This document shows positions 26,710-35,254 of a stretch of DNA of 38,753 nucleotides, one piece after another. This DNA is from DATCJY01 sp036562565 (lineage in GTDB: Bacteria; Bacteroidota; Bacteroidia; Flavobacteriales_D; Sanyastnellaceae). A program made the translations under genes and the position numbers. The DNA lies in assembly GCA_036562565.1 (NCBI GenBank), contig DATCJY010000030.1, positions 1-38,753 on the forward strand, written 5' to 3'. Numbering within the stretch: the first letter of the stretch is position 1; each line of letters opens with the position of its first letter. Below the pieces are notes generated by a model, which was not told the origin of the DNA, searched no databases, and saw only the letters and a program-made list of their open reading frames with translations.

Positions 26710-26739
26710 TAAAAATACTGGTTTGGCCGATGTACACAA
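26710..26739 (-). promoter_or_regulatory. Possible promoter of the cobalamin adenosyltransferase gene
   Basis: On the minus strand TTG (26737-26739), 19 bases, then TATTTTTA (26710-26717), one mismatch to TAnnTTTG. The predicted start lies about 17 bases before the ATG at 26686. Confidence 0.4.
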
Positions 26740-26770
26740 TAACTCACCTGAGAATGGTCCATTGTGCGGT

Positions 26771-26778
26771 TATTTTTG
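26771..26778 (+). promoter_or_regulatory. -7 box of the dCMP deaminase promoter
   Basis: TATTTTTG followed by C is a full match to TAnnTTTG. No good -33 element is seen at 17-19 bases, so only the -7 box is claimed. Transcription starting near 26785 leaves about 13 bases before ATG 26798 and argues against the longer upstream start. Confidence 0.45.
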
Positions 26779-26797
26779 CGCCTCTCAAATATTTCGT

Positions 26798-27241
26798 ATG
26801 AAGGAGATATCCGAAAAGGACAAGGCAAAGCAGGAACGATACGATAAGGCTTATCTGAAAATGGCTCTGGAGTGGGCAAAGCTTTCACACTGCGTGCGCA
26901 AACAGGTAGGCGCTATTCTGGTGAAGGATGGAATGATTATCAGTGATGGTTACAATGGTACGCCTAGTGGTTTTCCAAATGTGTGCGAAAATGATGAGGG
27001 GGAAACACTCTGGTATGTATTGCATGCCGAAGCCAATGCTATTATGAAAGTAGCGCGCTCTACGAATAACTCGCAAGGAAGTACTTTATATATCACACTT
27101 TCGCCATGCAAGGAGTGTTGCAAGCTGATTCTTCAAGCCGGTATCAAAAGAGTGGTTTATATCAATGAGTATAAAGACCCTGCCGGTGTGGAGTTTCTCA
27201 AAGAAGCCGGTTTGGAAGTGGTGCAAATCATGGATGTCTGA
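26798..27241 (+). CDS. dCMP deaminase (ComEB-type cytidine/deoxycytidylate deaminase family)
   Basis: Zinc-dependent deaminase that converts dCMP to dUMP, feeding dTMP synthesis. The 147-residue protein carries HAEANAIMKVA (zinc ligand H76, catalytic E78) and SPCKECCKLI (zinc ligands C104 and C107 in the PCxxC motif). The early KQVGAILVKDGMIISDGYNGTP segment is typical of dCMP deaminases. I chose ATG 26798 (MKEISEKDK) rather than an in-frame start 31 codons upstream: the extra residues do not resemble the family, and a -7 promoter box lies between the two. Probable partner in nucleotide metabolism to the tdk product elsewhere in the window, but not co-transcribed with it. Confidence 0.94.
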   Translation: MKEISEKDKAKQERYDKAYLKMALEWAKLSHCVRKQVGAILVKDGMIISDGYNGTPSGFPNVCENDEGETLWYVLHAEANAIMKVARSTNNSQGSTLYITLSPCKECCKLILQAGIKRVVYINEYKDPAGVEFLKEAGLEVVQIMDV

Positions 27242-27382
27242 AATTTTATCAATAAAAAAATCATAGCATCACCGAGTTAGCCAATTGCAATCCATTTTGA
27301 AGGGATTTGCTAAATGGAGTGCACCACATTTACTTTGCGAGGCTTAATAAATAAATAGGAAGCGTTAGAGACAACACACCGG

Positions 27383-29074
27383 ATGAACAACGAACGACTC
27401 GATAAATACACTACTGACCAAACTCCTCAAAATTCCAAGCGTTCAGCAGCACAGCCGTTCTTGTTCGCGGGGCTCATCATCGCTGGTATGTTCATAGGCA
27501 CCAATCTTGGTGACAAGAACCCATTGAAGGTAAAACCTTCCGTGGAGGAGAATCCCAATAAGCTGGTGAGTCTTATCAATTTCATTGAGGACAACTACGT
27601 GGACAGCGTGGACAAGAGCAAACTTATTGATGATGCTATCAAGAGTTTGCTAGCCAATCTGGATCCTCACAGCTATTACATGAAAGCCGAAGACATGCAG
27701 TTTGAGCATGAGAAGATGAAAGGCGCCTTCAGCGGCATTGGGATTGAGTTTCTCATCCTGCGAGATACGTTAATGGTTGTGCGCACCATTGAAGGTGGCC
27801 CATCATCCAGAGTAGGCATTAAGTCCGGTGACCGCATCATTTCCGTGAACGGAGAGAATATTACCGGTGAAACACTCAACAGCGATAAAGCACAGAAACT
27901 ACTCAAAGGTGAGCGCGGAACGGAGGTAAAGGTATCCATCTACCGCCCAACTACCAACGATACAATGGAGTATGTCATCACAAGAGGCAATATCCCGATT
28001 GAAAGTGTGACCGCATCTTTCATGGCCAATGATTCTGTGGGTTATGTGAAAGTGGAGCGCTTTGCCGAGAAGACCTATAATGAGTTTTCATATGCAGTGG
28101 ATCAATTGCGCAAAAAAGGGTGCACCTCTCTCATCATCGATATGCGAGGCAATGGAGGTGGGCTCATGAGTGCAGCCACTAAGATGGTAGAAGAGTTTCT
28201 TGATGAAGGAAAGACCATTGTCTATACCGAAGGACTTCATACGGGAAAGAAAATTGAGAAGTCATCTCGCAACGGTCGCTACCGTGATATGAATGTAGTG
28301 GTATTGATTGATCAAAGCTCCGCATCTGCGAGTGAGATTGTTGCCGGTGCATTGCAAGATTGGGATCGTTCTGTTACCGTAGGCAGGCGCTCATTCGGTA
28401 AAGGACTCGTGCAGCATGAAATCAGCTTGGCTGACCAAAGCGCCTTGCGTTTGACGGTTGCACGCTATTACACACCAACCGGCCGCTGCATTCAAAAACC
28501 ATACGGTGATACCATTGATTATGCTGCCGATTTTCACAAGCGATTTGTAAGTGGAGAGTTGACCAATGCCGATAGTATCCACTTCCCGGATTCACTCAAA
28601 TACAAAACTCCCGGAGGTCGCATTGTGTATGGCGGTGGAGGTATCATGCCGGATGTGTTTGTGCCAATGGACAGCGTTTATTTCTCCGGGCTTCTTTCCG
28701 AGATAGCATACAGTGGTGTCATTCGTGATTACTGCTTCAACTACATGGACAAAAACCGGAAAGAGTTGAACAAATACGAGTCAGCGGAAGAATTTATTTC
28801 CAAATTCACTGTATCGGATGCCATGTTCAATGGCTTGCTTGAGGTTGCTGAAAAACAAAAAATACAAGTCAATAAAGCAGTCATAAAAAAGATTACGCCA
28901 CAACTGAAGACACGCATGAAAGCACAATTGGCACGCAATCTCTATGGAGACACTGCGATGTATGAAGTGCTACTTGAAACGGATCAGGATTTCAGAATGG
29001 CGATGAAGGTGGCTACCAATTATAAGGACTATTCTACGATTCCTGCAGAGGGTGCGGAAAGAGATAAGGAATAA
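27383..29074 (+). CDS. Carboxy-terminal processing protease (S41 family)
   Basis: A membrane-anchored periplasmic serine protease of 563 residues. One N-terminal membrane segment (about 26-43, FLFAGLIIAGMFIGTNLG) precedes an S41 N-terminal helical region and a PDZ domain (about 110-200, with FSGIGIEFLI and VGIKSGDRIISVNG). The S41 catalytic domain follows. The catalytic dyad is S315 in SSASASEIVAG and K340 in SFGKGLVQ, 25 residues apart as in E. coli Tsp. A helical C-terminal extension follows (about 455-563). Such proteases trim or degrade envelope proteins by their C-termini. A TTTG (27306-27309) and TACTTTGC (27331-27338) pair upstream may be the promoter, although the 21-base spacing is long. 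No terminator is obvious after it. Confidence 0.95.
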   Translation: MNNERLDKYTTDQTPQNSKRSAAQPFLFAGLIIAGMFIGTNLGDKNPLKVKPSVEENPNKLVSLINFIEDNYVDSVDKSKLIDDAIKSLLANLDPHSYYMKAEDMQFEHEKMKGAFSGIGIEFLILRDTLMVVRTIEGGPSSRVGIKSGDRIISVNGENITGETLNSDKAQKLLKGERGTEVKVSIYRPTTNDTMEYVITRGNIPIESVTASFMANDSVGYVKVERFAEKTYNEFSYAVDQLRKKGCTSLIIDMRGNGGGLMSAATKMVEEFLDEGKTIVYTEGLHTGKKIEKSSRNGRYRDMNVVVLIDQSSASASEIVAGALQDWDRSVTVGRRSFGKGLVQHEISLADQSALRLTVARYYTPTGRCIQKPYGDTIDYAADFHKRFVSGELTNADSIHFPDSLKYKTPGGRIVYGGGGIMPDVFVPMDSVYFSGLLSEIAYSGVIRDYCFNYMDKNRKELNKYESAEEFISKFTVSDAMFNGLLEVAEKQKIQVNKAVIKKITPQLKTRMKAQLARNLYGDTAMYEVLLETDQDFRMAMKVATNYKDYSTIPAEGAERDKE

Positions 29075-29129
29075 GTTATTATAAAGGAGCCCACAAGTTT
29101 TAATAAAGTTCCCGTATCAAAGGGTGTAA

Positions 29130-30839
29130 TTATGTCCTGTTCAGCGAGCTTCCGGGTACGGCCTTTAGCAAGCGTTTCGTATACTCACTCTTAGGTGAAA
29201 GAAACACCTCGTCATAAGTTCCTATCTCTTCCACAGCTCCTTTGTTCATGACCATAATGCGGTCACTGATGTGATACACCACGCTGAGGTCATGGGATAT
29301 GAAGAGATAAGTCAATGCGAAGTCGCGTTTCAAATCATTGAGTAAGTTGAGCACTTGTGCTTGCACAGATACATCCAGTGCGGATACAGCCTCATCACAC
29401 ACCACAAATGATGGCTCGCATGCAAGTGCGCGTGCAATCACGATGCGCTGGCGCTGCCCACCACTGAATTCATGTGGATATCGCTTCAGGTGTTCAGCAC
29501 CTAATCCGGTTTTTTCAAGAAGTTCAATAGCTTTTTGTTCGCGCTTTTTGTAAGAGTCAAAAAGTCCGAATGTCATCATCGGTTCCATGATGCTGTCACC
29601 AATGGTGTGCTTTGGATTCAATGATGAATATGGATCCTGAAAAATGATTTGCATCTCTTTGCGCATTTCGCGCAATTCGCTTTTCGAAAGAGAGCAGAGG
29701 TCTTTTCCATTAAAAATGATTTGTCCTTCGCTGGCCGGAATAAGTCCGAGTAACATACGGCTCAGTGTAGTCTTGCCACAACCGCTTTCTCCTACTAAGC
29801 CCAATGTTTCTCCTTTGTGTATTTGTAAAGAGACATCGTTGACTGCTTTCACAACGCTCTTTTTCTTGGAGAAGATTCCTTGTGACGATTCGTAAATTTT
29901 GAACAGATTTTTTACATCAAGAATGACTTCATCATGAATGAAGTTTGAAGGAGCAGCAGGAAACGTATCAAGCTCAGTCGCTGCATTCGTTTCAAGAAAA
30001 TCACTTACAGTTTTGAGTCGGGCTACTTTTTGTCCCATCACCGGTCGACAAGCAAGCAGGCCTTTTGTGTAAGGATGTTGCGGATTGGTCAATACATCTT
30101 TCGCATTTCCTTTCTCTACGATTTTACCACGTTGCATCACCACAATATCATCAGCAATGTCTGCCACCACGCCCAAGTCGTGCGTAATGAAAATCATGCC
30201 CATGTTGTATTTCGATTGCAATGAACGAAGCAATTCGAGAATACTGCTTTGCACCGTTACATCCAATGCTGTTGTGGGTTCATCTGCAATCAGAATCTTT
30301 GGCTCGCAACTAATGGCCATCGCTATCATCACACGCTGTCGTTGTCCCCCGCTGAGTTGATGTGGGTATTGGTCAAACATTTCCTCAGCGCGTGGCAGTT
30401 TTACTTCATTGAAAAGTTCAATGGTGCGTTGCCGCGCTTCCACATATGAGATGGACTTGTGTTGGCGCAACATTTCTGCAACTTGCTCACCACACGTCAT
30501 CACCGGATTGAGGGAAGTCATCGGCTCCTGAAAAATCATAGCAATGTGCTTGCCGCGAAGTTCAGAGAGGACTTCATCGGTAGGTTGTAGCTCCTCGATG
30601 GGAGTAATGCTTGTATCGAAAAGAAATCTACCGCTATCAAAGATGGCTCTGTTCTTATTGAGCAATTGCATCACACTGAGCGATGACACGGATTTTCCGC
30701 TTCCAGATTCACCAACTATTGCAACCGTTTTACCCGCATACACATCAAACGAAATGTGTTCGACAGCTCGGTTGATTCCTCTTTCGGTGCGAAAGGAAAT
30801 TCCAAGGTCATCTACTGTTAGCAGTGCGTTATTGCTCAT
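29130..30839 (-). CDS. Fused two-domain ABC transporter ATPase (peptide/oligopeptide type)
   Basis: A single 569-residue chain has two complete ABC ATPase domains of the Dpp/Opp/YejF type. Domain 1: Walker A GESGSGKS (43-50), signature QLSGGQRQR, Walker B ILIADEPTTALD. Domain 2: Walker A GESGCGKT (about 350-357), signature EFSGGQRQR, Walker B FVVCDEAVSALD. Each ends with the C-terminal oligopeptide-type extension (PQHPYTKGLL; KSEYTKRLLKAVPG). It would energise uptake of peptides (or nickel or glutathione in relatives) together with two permeases and a binding protein, none of which is encoded nearby, so the partners lie elsewhere. Walker B of domain 2 reads DEAVSALD, with the catalytic glutamate retained. 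Confidence 0.94.
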   Translation of the reverse strand: MSNNALLTVDDLGISFRTERGINRAVEHISFDVYAGKTVAIVGESGSGKSVSSLSVMQLLNKNRAIFDSGRFLFDTSITPIEELQPTDEVLSELRGKHIAMIFQEPMTSLNPVMTCGEQVAEMLRQHKSISYVEARQRTIELFNEVKLPRAEEMFDQYPHQLSGGQRQRVMIAMAISCEPKILIADEPTTALDVTVQSSILELLRSLQSKYNMGMIFITHDLGVVADIADDIVVMQRGKIVEKGNAKDVLTNPQHPYTKGLLACRPVMGQKVARLKTVSDFLETNAATELDTFPAAPSNFIHDEVILDVKNLFKIYESSQGIFSKKKSVVKAVNDVSLQIHKGETLGLVGESGCGKTTLSRMLLGLIPASEGQIIFNGKDLCSLSKSELREMRKEMQIIFQDPYSSLNPKHTIGDSIMEPMMTFGLFDSYKKREQKAIELLEKTGLGAEHLKRYPHEFSGGQRQRIVIARALACEPSFVVCDEAVSALDVSVQAQVLNLLNDLKRDFALTYLFISHDLSVVYHISDRIMVMNKGAVEEIGTYDEVFLSPKSEYTKRLLKAVPGSSLNRT

Positions 30840-31069
30840 TCCGATTTTTTAATTCTATATGTATCGCTCAAACGATGTTCGACTTGCTTTGAACGATTGA
30901 AATAATTACCTGTATTAACCAAGACAAATTTGTTACTTCAAGCTCATGTTCTCACAGCGCTATCCATTAAAAGATAGCAACAACGATGTTGATAAGCATG
31001 CACCGGAGTCAAATACAATATTTTTTAGATGATTCAAGTTAACTCATTCAAACCAAATTAAGTGAGATA

Positions 31070-32632
31070 ATGAAACCAAATCCCTTCCTTGCTGCTGTTA
31101 CCCTCTCTGTAATTGGATGTATCTATCTCGTGCAATTGAACAATAGCGCTGAGAATTTCTCTAAAGCTGTAAAACCCGTTACAGTATCCATAGAGAAAGA
31201 GCCTGTTTCTGTAGCGACTACTACATCTGCAATGCCTTTGTGGTCTAACTTTCCGGAGATGGATGTGTCACTGAACCCGAAAGCGAAATCACGAAAAGAA
31301 GCTGCTACAAAAAGAACGCTTTTCACGATTGATAACACAAGAGTGAATAAGCTAGAGGGTAAAGAAGGCACTCTGCTTTACTTCCCAGCATATTGTTTTG
31401 TTGATGCAATGGGAAAAAGCATTGATGGTTATGTAAACATTGAACTCGATGAATGCTATGGGATAGTGGATATGCTGAACGCCAAGCTATCAACTACCAG
31501 TGGTGACAGACTGCTGGAGACAGCCGGCATGGTCAACATCAAAGCTACTGCAGATGGGCAACCTGTATTTTTAAGAGAAGGAGCAGCTTACAATATTTAT
31601 TTTCCTAAGAATGGCAATGAGAAAGATGATTTCCGATTGTTCTACGGGGCTTGGACCGATGATGGAATCATTGATTGGAAGCTAGCAACCAATGATGAAC
31701 CGATTGAGGAAGTAGTGAATGATGAAGTGATGCTGTGGGATGATGAAGCCTGGTGGGATGAAGGTGATGAGCTTGCGAGAACTCAGCCAAGGCAATCATT
31801 GCTTTCAGAAGGAGAAGCATGTTTTATTCAAATAGAGAAAAGTCACTTGAGACGCGGTTATAAAATCAATAACATGGACTATTTCAATTGGCGGTTACAA
31901 AATGGTCAGACTTTGAATCAGTGGTTTGTATCTAATTTTAATCCAGACCTAGAAATGGTGGAAGCTTTTTGCAACAATGGCTTGCGTTCGGAGATACATT
32001 TCAAAGTGGACAGAAGCGGTGCGTTCAAGTCTTATTATGTGTGGAACTCCAGCGCCACGCGCGATTATGACCGCGTGATTGCCAACTTCCTCAAGAACAT
32101 GCCGCCACTTGTGTTAGACCAGCTAATGCCGGAATACACCTATGACCATTCATGCATCTTGACTTTTAGCAGTATGAAGGGCAATCATCAGCAAAACTTC
32201 GTGCAGCAATTCAAATCAAAGCATCGCGATGCGATGGAAAGTCCTCTGCAAAAAGTGGATGCAGCAGCACTTGATTATTTCGTCTATTCTGCTACGGAAT
32301 TGGGATGGATCAATTGCGACCGGTTTTACGAGGATGAGAATCCACTCGTAGATTTTTATGTTCTCAATCCTCCTTCGTCCCAAGGCAGTGTGAGTATGAT
32401 TTTTGACGATATCAATAGCATCGTAAAAGGTATTTATGAGGATAATCAAATTGTGTTCAGAGGAATTCCGGCTAATCAACGCGTGCGCTTGGTGGGATTG
32501 GATGTGCGTGGCGATGCGCCTGTGATGTGTATGGTGGAAGCGAGAACACAAGATGAAGTTGCGGAATTAAATTCCTATCGGCCTTTTAGTATCACTGAAT
32601 TGGAGCAAGCTTTTTCGAAACAGCCGTTGTAA
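31070..32632 (+). CDS. Exported protein of unknown function
   Basis: A 520-residue protein. Its N-terminus has one hydrophobic segment (about 6-22, FLAAVTLSVIGCIYLVQ), a signal peptide or anchor; a cysteine at 17 is in a weak lipobox context (VIGC), so a lipoprotein is possible but not firm. Residues about 85-190 hold beta-rich sequence (GKEGTLLYFPAYCFVDAMGKSIDGYVNIELDE...ETAGMVNIKATADGQPVF) resembling a module seen in many uncharacterised Bacteroidota surface proteins. An acidic, Trp-rich stretch (about 215-240) separates it from a C-terminal region without recognised motifs. There is no T9SS tail. It stands alone: divergent from the ABC ATPase gene across 230 bases with no clear promoter, and followed by a strong terminator. 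No function is proposed. Confidence 0.85.
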   Translation: MKPNPFLAAVTLSVIGCIYLVQLNNSAENFSKAVKPVTVSIEKEPVSVATTTSAMPLWSNFPEMDVSLNPKAKSRKEAATKRTLFTIDNTRVNKLEGKEGTLLYFPAYCFVDAMGKSIDGYVNIELDECYGIVDMLNAKLSTTSGDRLLETAGMVNIKATADGQPVFLREGAAYNIYFPKNGNEKDDFRLFYGAWTDDGIIDWKLATNDEPIEEVVNDEVMLWDDEAWWDEGDELARTQPRQSLLSEGEACFIQIEKSHLRRGYKINNMDYFNWRLQNGQTLNQWFVSNFNPDLEMVEAFCNNGLRSEIHFKVDRSGAFKSYYVWNSSATRDYDRVIANFLKNMPPLVLDQLMPEYTYDHSCILTFSSMKGNHQQNFVQQFKSKHRDAMESPLQKVDAAALDYFVYSATELGWINCDRFYEDENPLVDFYVLNPPSSQGSVSMIFDDINSIVKGIYEDNQIVFRGIPANQRVRLVGLDVRGDAPVMCMVEARTQDEVAELNSYRPFSITELEQAFSKQPL

Positions 32633-32652
32633 TATTGTTTTGTTGAATCATG

Positions 32653-32698
32653 AAAGTCAAACTTCACGTGGGATGTGAGGTTTGACTTTTTTCTTTTT
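32653..32698 (+). terminator. Terminator of the unknown exported protein gene
   Basis: A 15-bp stem AAAGTCAAACTTCAC (32653-32667) / GTGAGGTTTGACTTT (32675-32689) with one G-T pair and a 7-base loop, followed by a long T-rich run to 32698. The stem starts 20 bases after the stop codon. Confidence 0.92.
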
Positions 32699-32825
32699 GT
32701 CTAATCTAGACTTTAATAAACAAGGTGTTTAGGGTGGCTTTGTCTGTGGCGCATGGACACAGGAGGTTCATCGCATGTTGTGAAGTTGGTGAATCCGTGA
32801 TACTTCAATGCGTACTTAAACAAAA

Positions 32826-32847
32826 AAGGGAGCAGCGATGCTCCCTT
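32826..32847 (-). terminator. Terminator of the thioredoxin-fold protein gene
   Basis: Stem AAGGGAGCA (32826-32834) / TGCTCCCTT (32839-32847), loop GCGA. On the minus strand a TTTT run follows, so it ends the thioredoxin-fold gene whose stop is at 32870. The bases 32700-32820 between the two terminators show no supportable gene. Confidence 0.9.
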
Positions 32848-32869
32848 ATCTTTTAATTAAAAAATGTTC

Positions 32870-33511
32870 TTATGAAACGCGCTTGATACTGCAGCCTACA
32901 GGCTTCGTTTCCGGATTGGAAACTTTCTTGCCTTGCGCTACTTCGCTTATTGCGTTTTTGAGATAAGCCTCTTTCACTTCTTTCGAGTTGCCTACATTGT
33001 CATCGATAGCTCCTTTGTAAACGAGCTTCATGTCTTTGTCAAATAAGTAAACATGTGGAGTGGTGCGTGCAAAGAATGCATTGGCAAGCTCAGAGTTTTT
33101 GTCCAACAAATATTTGGAATGGTCATAGCCTCTTTCCTTCGCATGAGATTTCATGTCAGCCATGCTGTCTCCATCTTTGCGTTTGGCTTCATTGCTGTTT
33201 ACAAGTACCATCCCGATTTTGTGTTCGTCAGCGTACTTCTGCAATTCAGGATATCTACGATCCCACCCTTCACTCTTGCGCTCTTCATTACCCACAACGA
33301 AAGGACACGTATTGCAGGTGAAAATCACGAGCAATCCATTTTCTTTTTTCAAATCGTTGAGGGAATATTTTTTGCCGGAGATGTCCTCCATCTTCAAATC
33401 GGCTTTAGGTGCTTTCGCGCCAATGGCTAGCGTTTCTGGGGCATTGGCGGTGAAGGCAAAAAAGGTGGTAGCCAATGCTGCTACTGCGAAAAATGAAAAT
33501 ATTTTCTTCAT
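32870..33511 (-). CDS. Secreted thioredoxin/peroxiredoxin-fold protein
   Basis: A 213-residue periplasmic or surface thiol protein. The signal peptide (1 to about 23, MKKIFSFFAVAALATTFFAF) is followed by an AhpC/TSA-redoxin domain. The redox motif is C66-N-T-C69 in LLVIFTCNTCPFV, and the cis-proline strand appears as RTTPHVYLFD. A cysteine at 207 in the C-terminal VGCSIKRV motif is typical of this Bacteroidota group. Relatives are described as thioredoxin-family proteins of unknown substrate. The chosen ATG (33511) gives a clean signal peptide; a longer in-frame start exists 39 codons upstream, but it would prepend a non-family sequence. The permease gene upstream (33618) ends 106 bases before it. 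Confidence 0.92.
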   Translation of the reverse strand: MKKIFSFFAVAALATTFFAFTANAPETLAIGAKAPKADLKMEDISGKKYSLNDLKKENGLLVIFTCNTCPFVVGNEERKSEGWDRRYPELQKYADEHKIGMVLVNSNEAKRKDGDSMADMKSHAKERGYDHSKYLLDKNSELANAFFARTTPHVYLFDKDMKLVYKGAIDDNVGNSKEVKEAYLKNAISEVAQGKKVSNPETKPVGCSIKRVS

Positions 33512-33617
33512 GAGTTGTATGAATTTTACGATTTGGTTTTGACAAATGTGTTTGAAAATGTGATTTGGATTCGTCAAAGAGCTGTTAAATATGAATAACG
33601 GCTCTTGTGAAACGTGA

Positions 33618-34850
33618 TTACTCAACACGCATCATGGTGTTGTGAGCAAATCTGCGAACCAGGCGTCTCACCAGCAGCAAGGTGAAGAGTGAGCCCACGG
33701 TTATCACTGTGAGGAAGATGCCGACCACATCCCACCACTTAATGCTGATGGGATATGCATCCACCATTGCGCCTTCCATCGTGATGAGTCCGTATTTCTG
33801 CTGTAGGTAGCAGAGCAGCAATCCGATAATTGTTCCAATAACAGCTCCAATGAGATTAATCAATATGCCTTCATAGACGAATATGCTCTCAATGCTTCGG
33901 GTGGTGGCGCCCATGCTGCTCAAGGTGAAAATGTCTTTTTTCTTCTCGATGATGAGCATGGTCAAAGAGGCAATGATGTTGAAGCAAGCAATGACGAGAA
34001 TGAAAAGCAGGATGAGAAATGTTGCCCATTTCTCTGAAGCGTTGGTCTTGTATATGATGGCATTCTTATCGTAGCGTGTCTGGACTTTCAAATTGTCAGG
34101 CAGTACAGCTTCCAAAGCTTTCTGTATGCGGAAGATGTCTTTGTCGTTATGAACGAATACCTCAATGGAAGAGATCTCGTTTTCCATCCCAAAAAGCGAG
34201 CGAGCGAACTTGAGCGGAACAATCACATACTTCGCATCGAGTTCGGCATTTACTGAGAAGATCCCGCTCACATTGATAGCTTCGCGGTTGAACGCATTCT
34301 CCTTGTGTCGCGAGAGTTTCTTTCCGCGAATGGGTGCGTTGATTTGCATCACAGTAGGAGCATAGCCATAGAGCGGCATAAAGAGCTCGCTTCGCACCCC
34401 AAGTCCCACTACGGCATAAGAGAATTTGTCGTCCTCCAGCAAAAACTCCCCATCGTAAATCATGCTGTCAATGGGGGAGAGCTGAGCAAAAGAGCGGTCC
34501 ACTCCTTTGATAGTAGCCACGGCATTGTGGTTTTGATGACTGAGCCATGCTTCTTCTTCAATGGTGCGGCTCAATCCCTTGACGCCCTCTATTAGCAGGA
34601 TTTGCTTGTCCGTAACGAGCGAGTCGGGAAACATTTTTCCTTCGACAGCCATGATGGTCAAAGGCGCATCGAAATTGGCAAACAGCTTTTTTACCAAATC
34701 GTCAATGCCGTTGAAGGCGCTCATCACAGTTATCATAGCAGCGGCAATAAATGCCACCACCATCATCGATATCATAGAGATGAGGTTGATGATTCCCCGC
34801 GATTTTTTCGCGAAGAGGTGTCTGCGTGCTATGAAGAATGACGGGTTCAC
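33618..34850 (-). CDS. ABC transporter permease, LolC/LolE-like (FtsX/MacB family)
   Basis: A 410-residue inner-membrane protein with four predicted transmembrane helices: one near the N-terminus (about 20-45, ISMISMMVVAFIAAAMITV) and three near the C-terminus (about 275-300, 318-345 and 370-392). A large periplasmic domain lies between, and the final MMRVE is typical of the family. LolC/E permeases release lipoproteins from the inner membrane to carry them outwards; in Bacteroidota the homologue usually acts with a LolD ATPase encoded elsewhere. The start is GTG at 34850, 18 bases after the rbfA stop, and rbfA plus this permease is a common pair in the phylum, so they are one operon. Lipoprotein export fits the envelope theme but is inferred from family. 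Confidence 0.88.
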   Translation of the reverse strand: MNPSFFIARRHLFAKKSRGIINLISMISMMVVAFIAAAMITVMSAFNGIDDLVKKLFANFDAPLTIMAVEGKMFPDSLVTDKQILLIEGVKGLSRTIEEEAWLSHQNHNAVATIKGVDRSFAQLSPIDSMIYDGEFLLEDDKFSYAVVGLGVRSELFMPLYGYAPTVMQINAPIRGKKLSRHKENAFNREAINVSGIFSVNAELDAKYVIVPLKFARSLFGMENEISSIEVFVHNDKDIFRIQKALEAVLPDNLKVQTRYDKNAIIYKTNASEKWATFLILLFILVIACFNIIASLTMLIIEKKKDIFTLSSMGATTRSIESIFVYEGILINLIGAVIGTIIGLLLCYLQQKYGLITMEGAMVDAYPISIKWWDVVGIFLTVITVGSLFTLLLVRRLVRRFAHNTMMRVE

Positions 34851-34868
34851 TCTGCCGATGACAACTTG

Positions 34869-35207
34869 TTATTTTTTCAGAAGACGTTCAATTTCTTCAT
34901 AATAATCCAACGAGTCATCAATGTAGTAGTGCAGTACCGGCACTTTGCGCAATTGCTTTCCGACCTCAGCCGTCAATAATTTCTTAATTTGAAAATCCTT
35001 CCCTTTAACCAGTTCAAGACCGGCTTCTTTTTTCTCTGAAGGAAAGAAGCTGAGATAGACCTTCGCAATGCTCAAGTCCGGAGATACACGCACTTGAGTA
35101 ACGGTAATCATCATCCCATCAAACAGCGTATTGGTGTTCTGCTGAAAGATGATAGATAGCTCTCTCTTAATTAATGAACCTACTTTTTCTAAACGAATTC
35201 CTGCCAT
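34869..35207 (-). CDS. rbfA: 30S ribosome-binding factor RbfA
   Basis: RbfA binds the maturing 30S subunit and is needed for 16S rRNA processing, notably in the cold. The 112-residue protein begins MAGIRLEKVGSLIKRELS and keeps the KH-like fold (VSPDLSIAKVYLSFF, LRKVPVLHYYIDDSLDYYEEIERLL). The start at ATG 35207 matches the family; an upstream in-frame start (35264) would add 19 residues and overlap the divergent GNAT gene start, so it is rejected. It is the first gene of the rbfA-permease operon. The 47-base region between rbfA and the divergent acetyltransferase must hold both promoters. Confidence 0.95.
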   Translation of the reverse strand: MAGIRLEKVGSLIKRELSIIFQQNTNTLFDGMMITVTQVRVSPDLSIAKVYLSFFPSEKKEAGLELVKGKDFQIKKLLTAEVGKQLRKVPVLHYYIDDSLDYYEEIERLLKK

Positions 35208-35254
35208 AAGGCGCGAATGTACGATGACCGACTGACACAGCGCATATTTGCTCC

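Noticed and set aside
26687..26737. Longer N-terminus for the cobalamin adenosyltransferase (17 extra residues)
   Set aside because: The family starts at the MKVYTKKGDGG motif, and the extension covers the predicted promoter.
26705..26797. Longer N-terminus for the dCMP deaminase (31 extra residues)
   Set aside because: The residues do not resemble the family and a -7 promoter box lies inside this stretch.
32730..32865. An open frame of about 38 codons between two terminators (+ strand)
   Set aside because: It runs through the terminator hairpin of the next gene, starts with GTG and has an unusual Cys-rich composition; there is no support for coding.
33512..33628. Longer N-terminus for the thioredoxin-fold protein (39 extra residues)
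   Set aside because: It would bury the clear signal peptide and run into the end of the permease gene.
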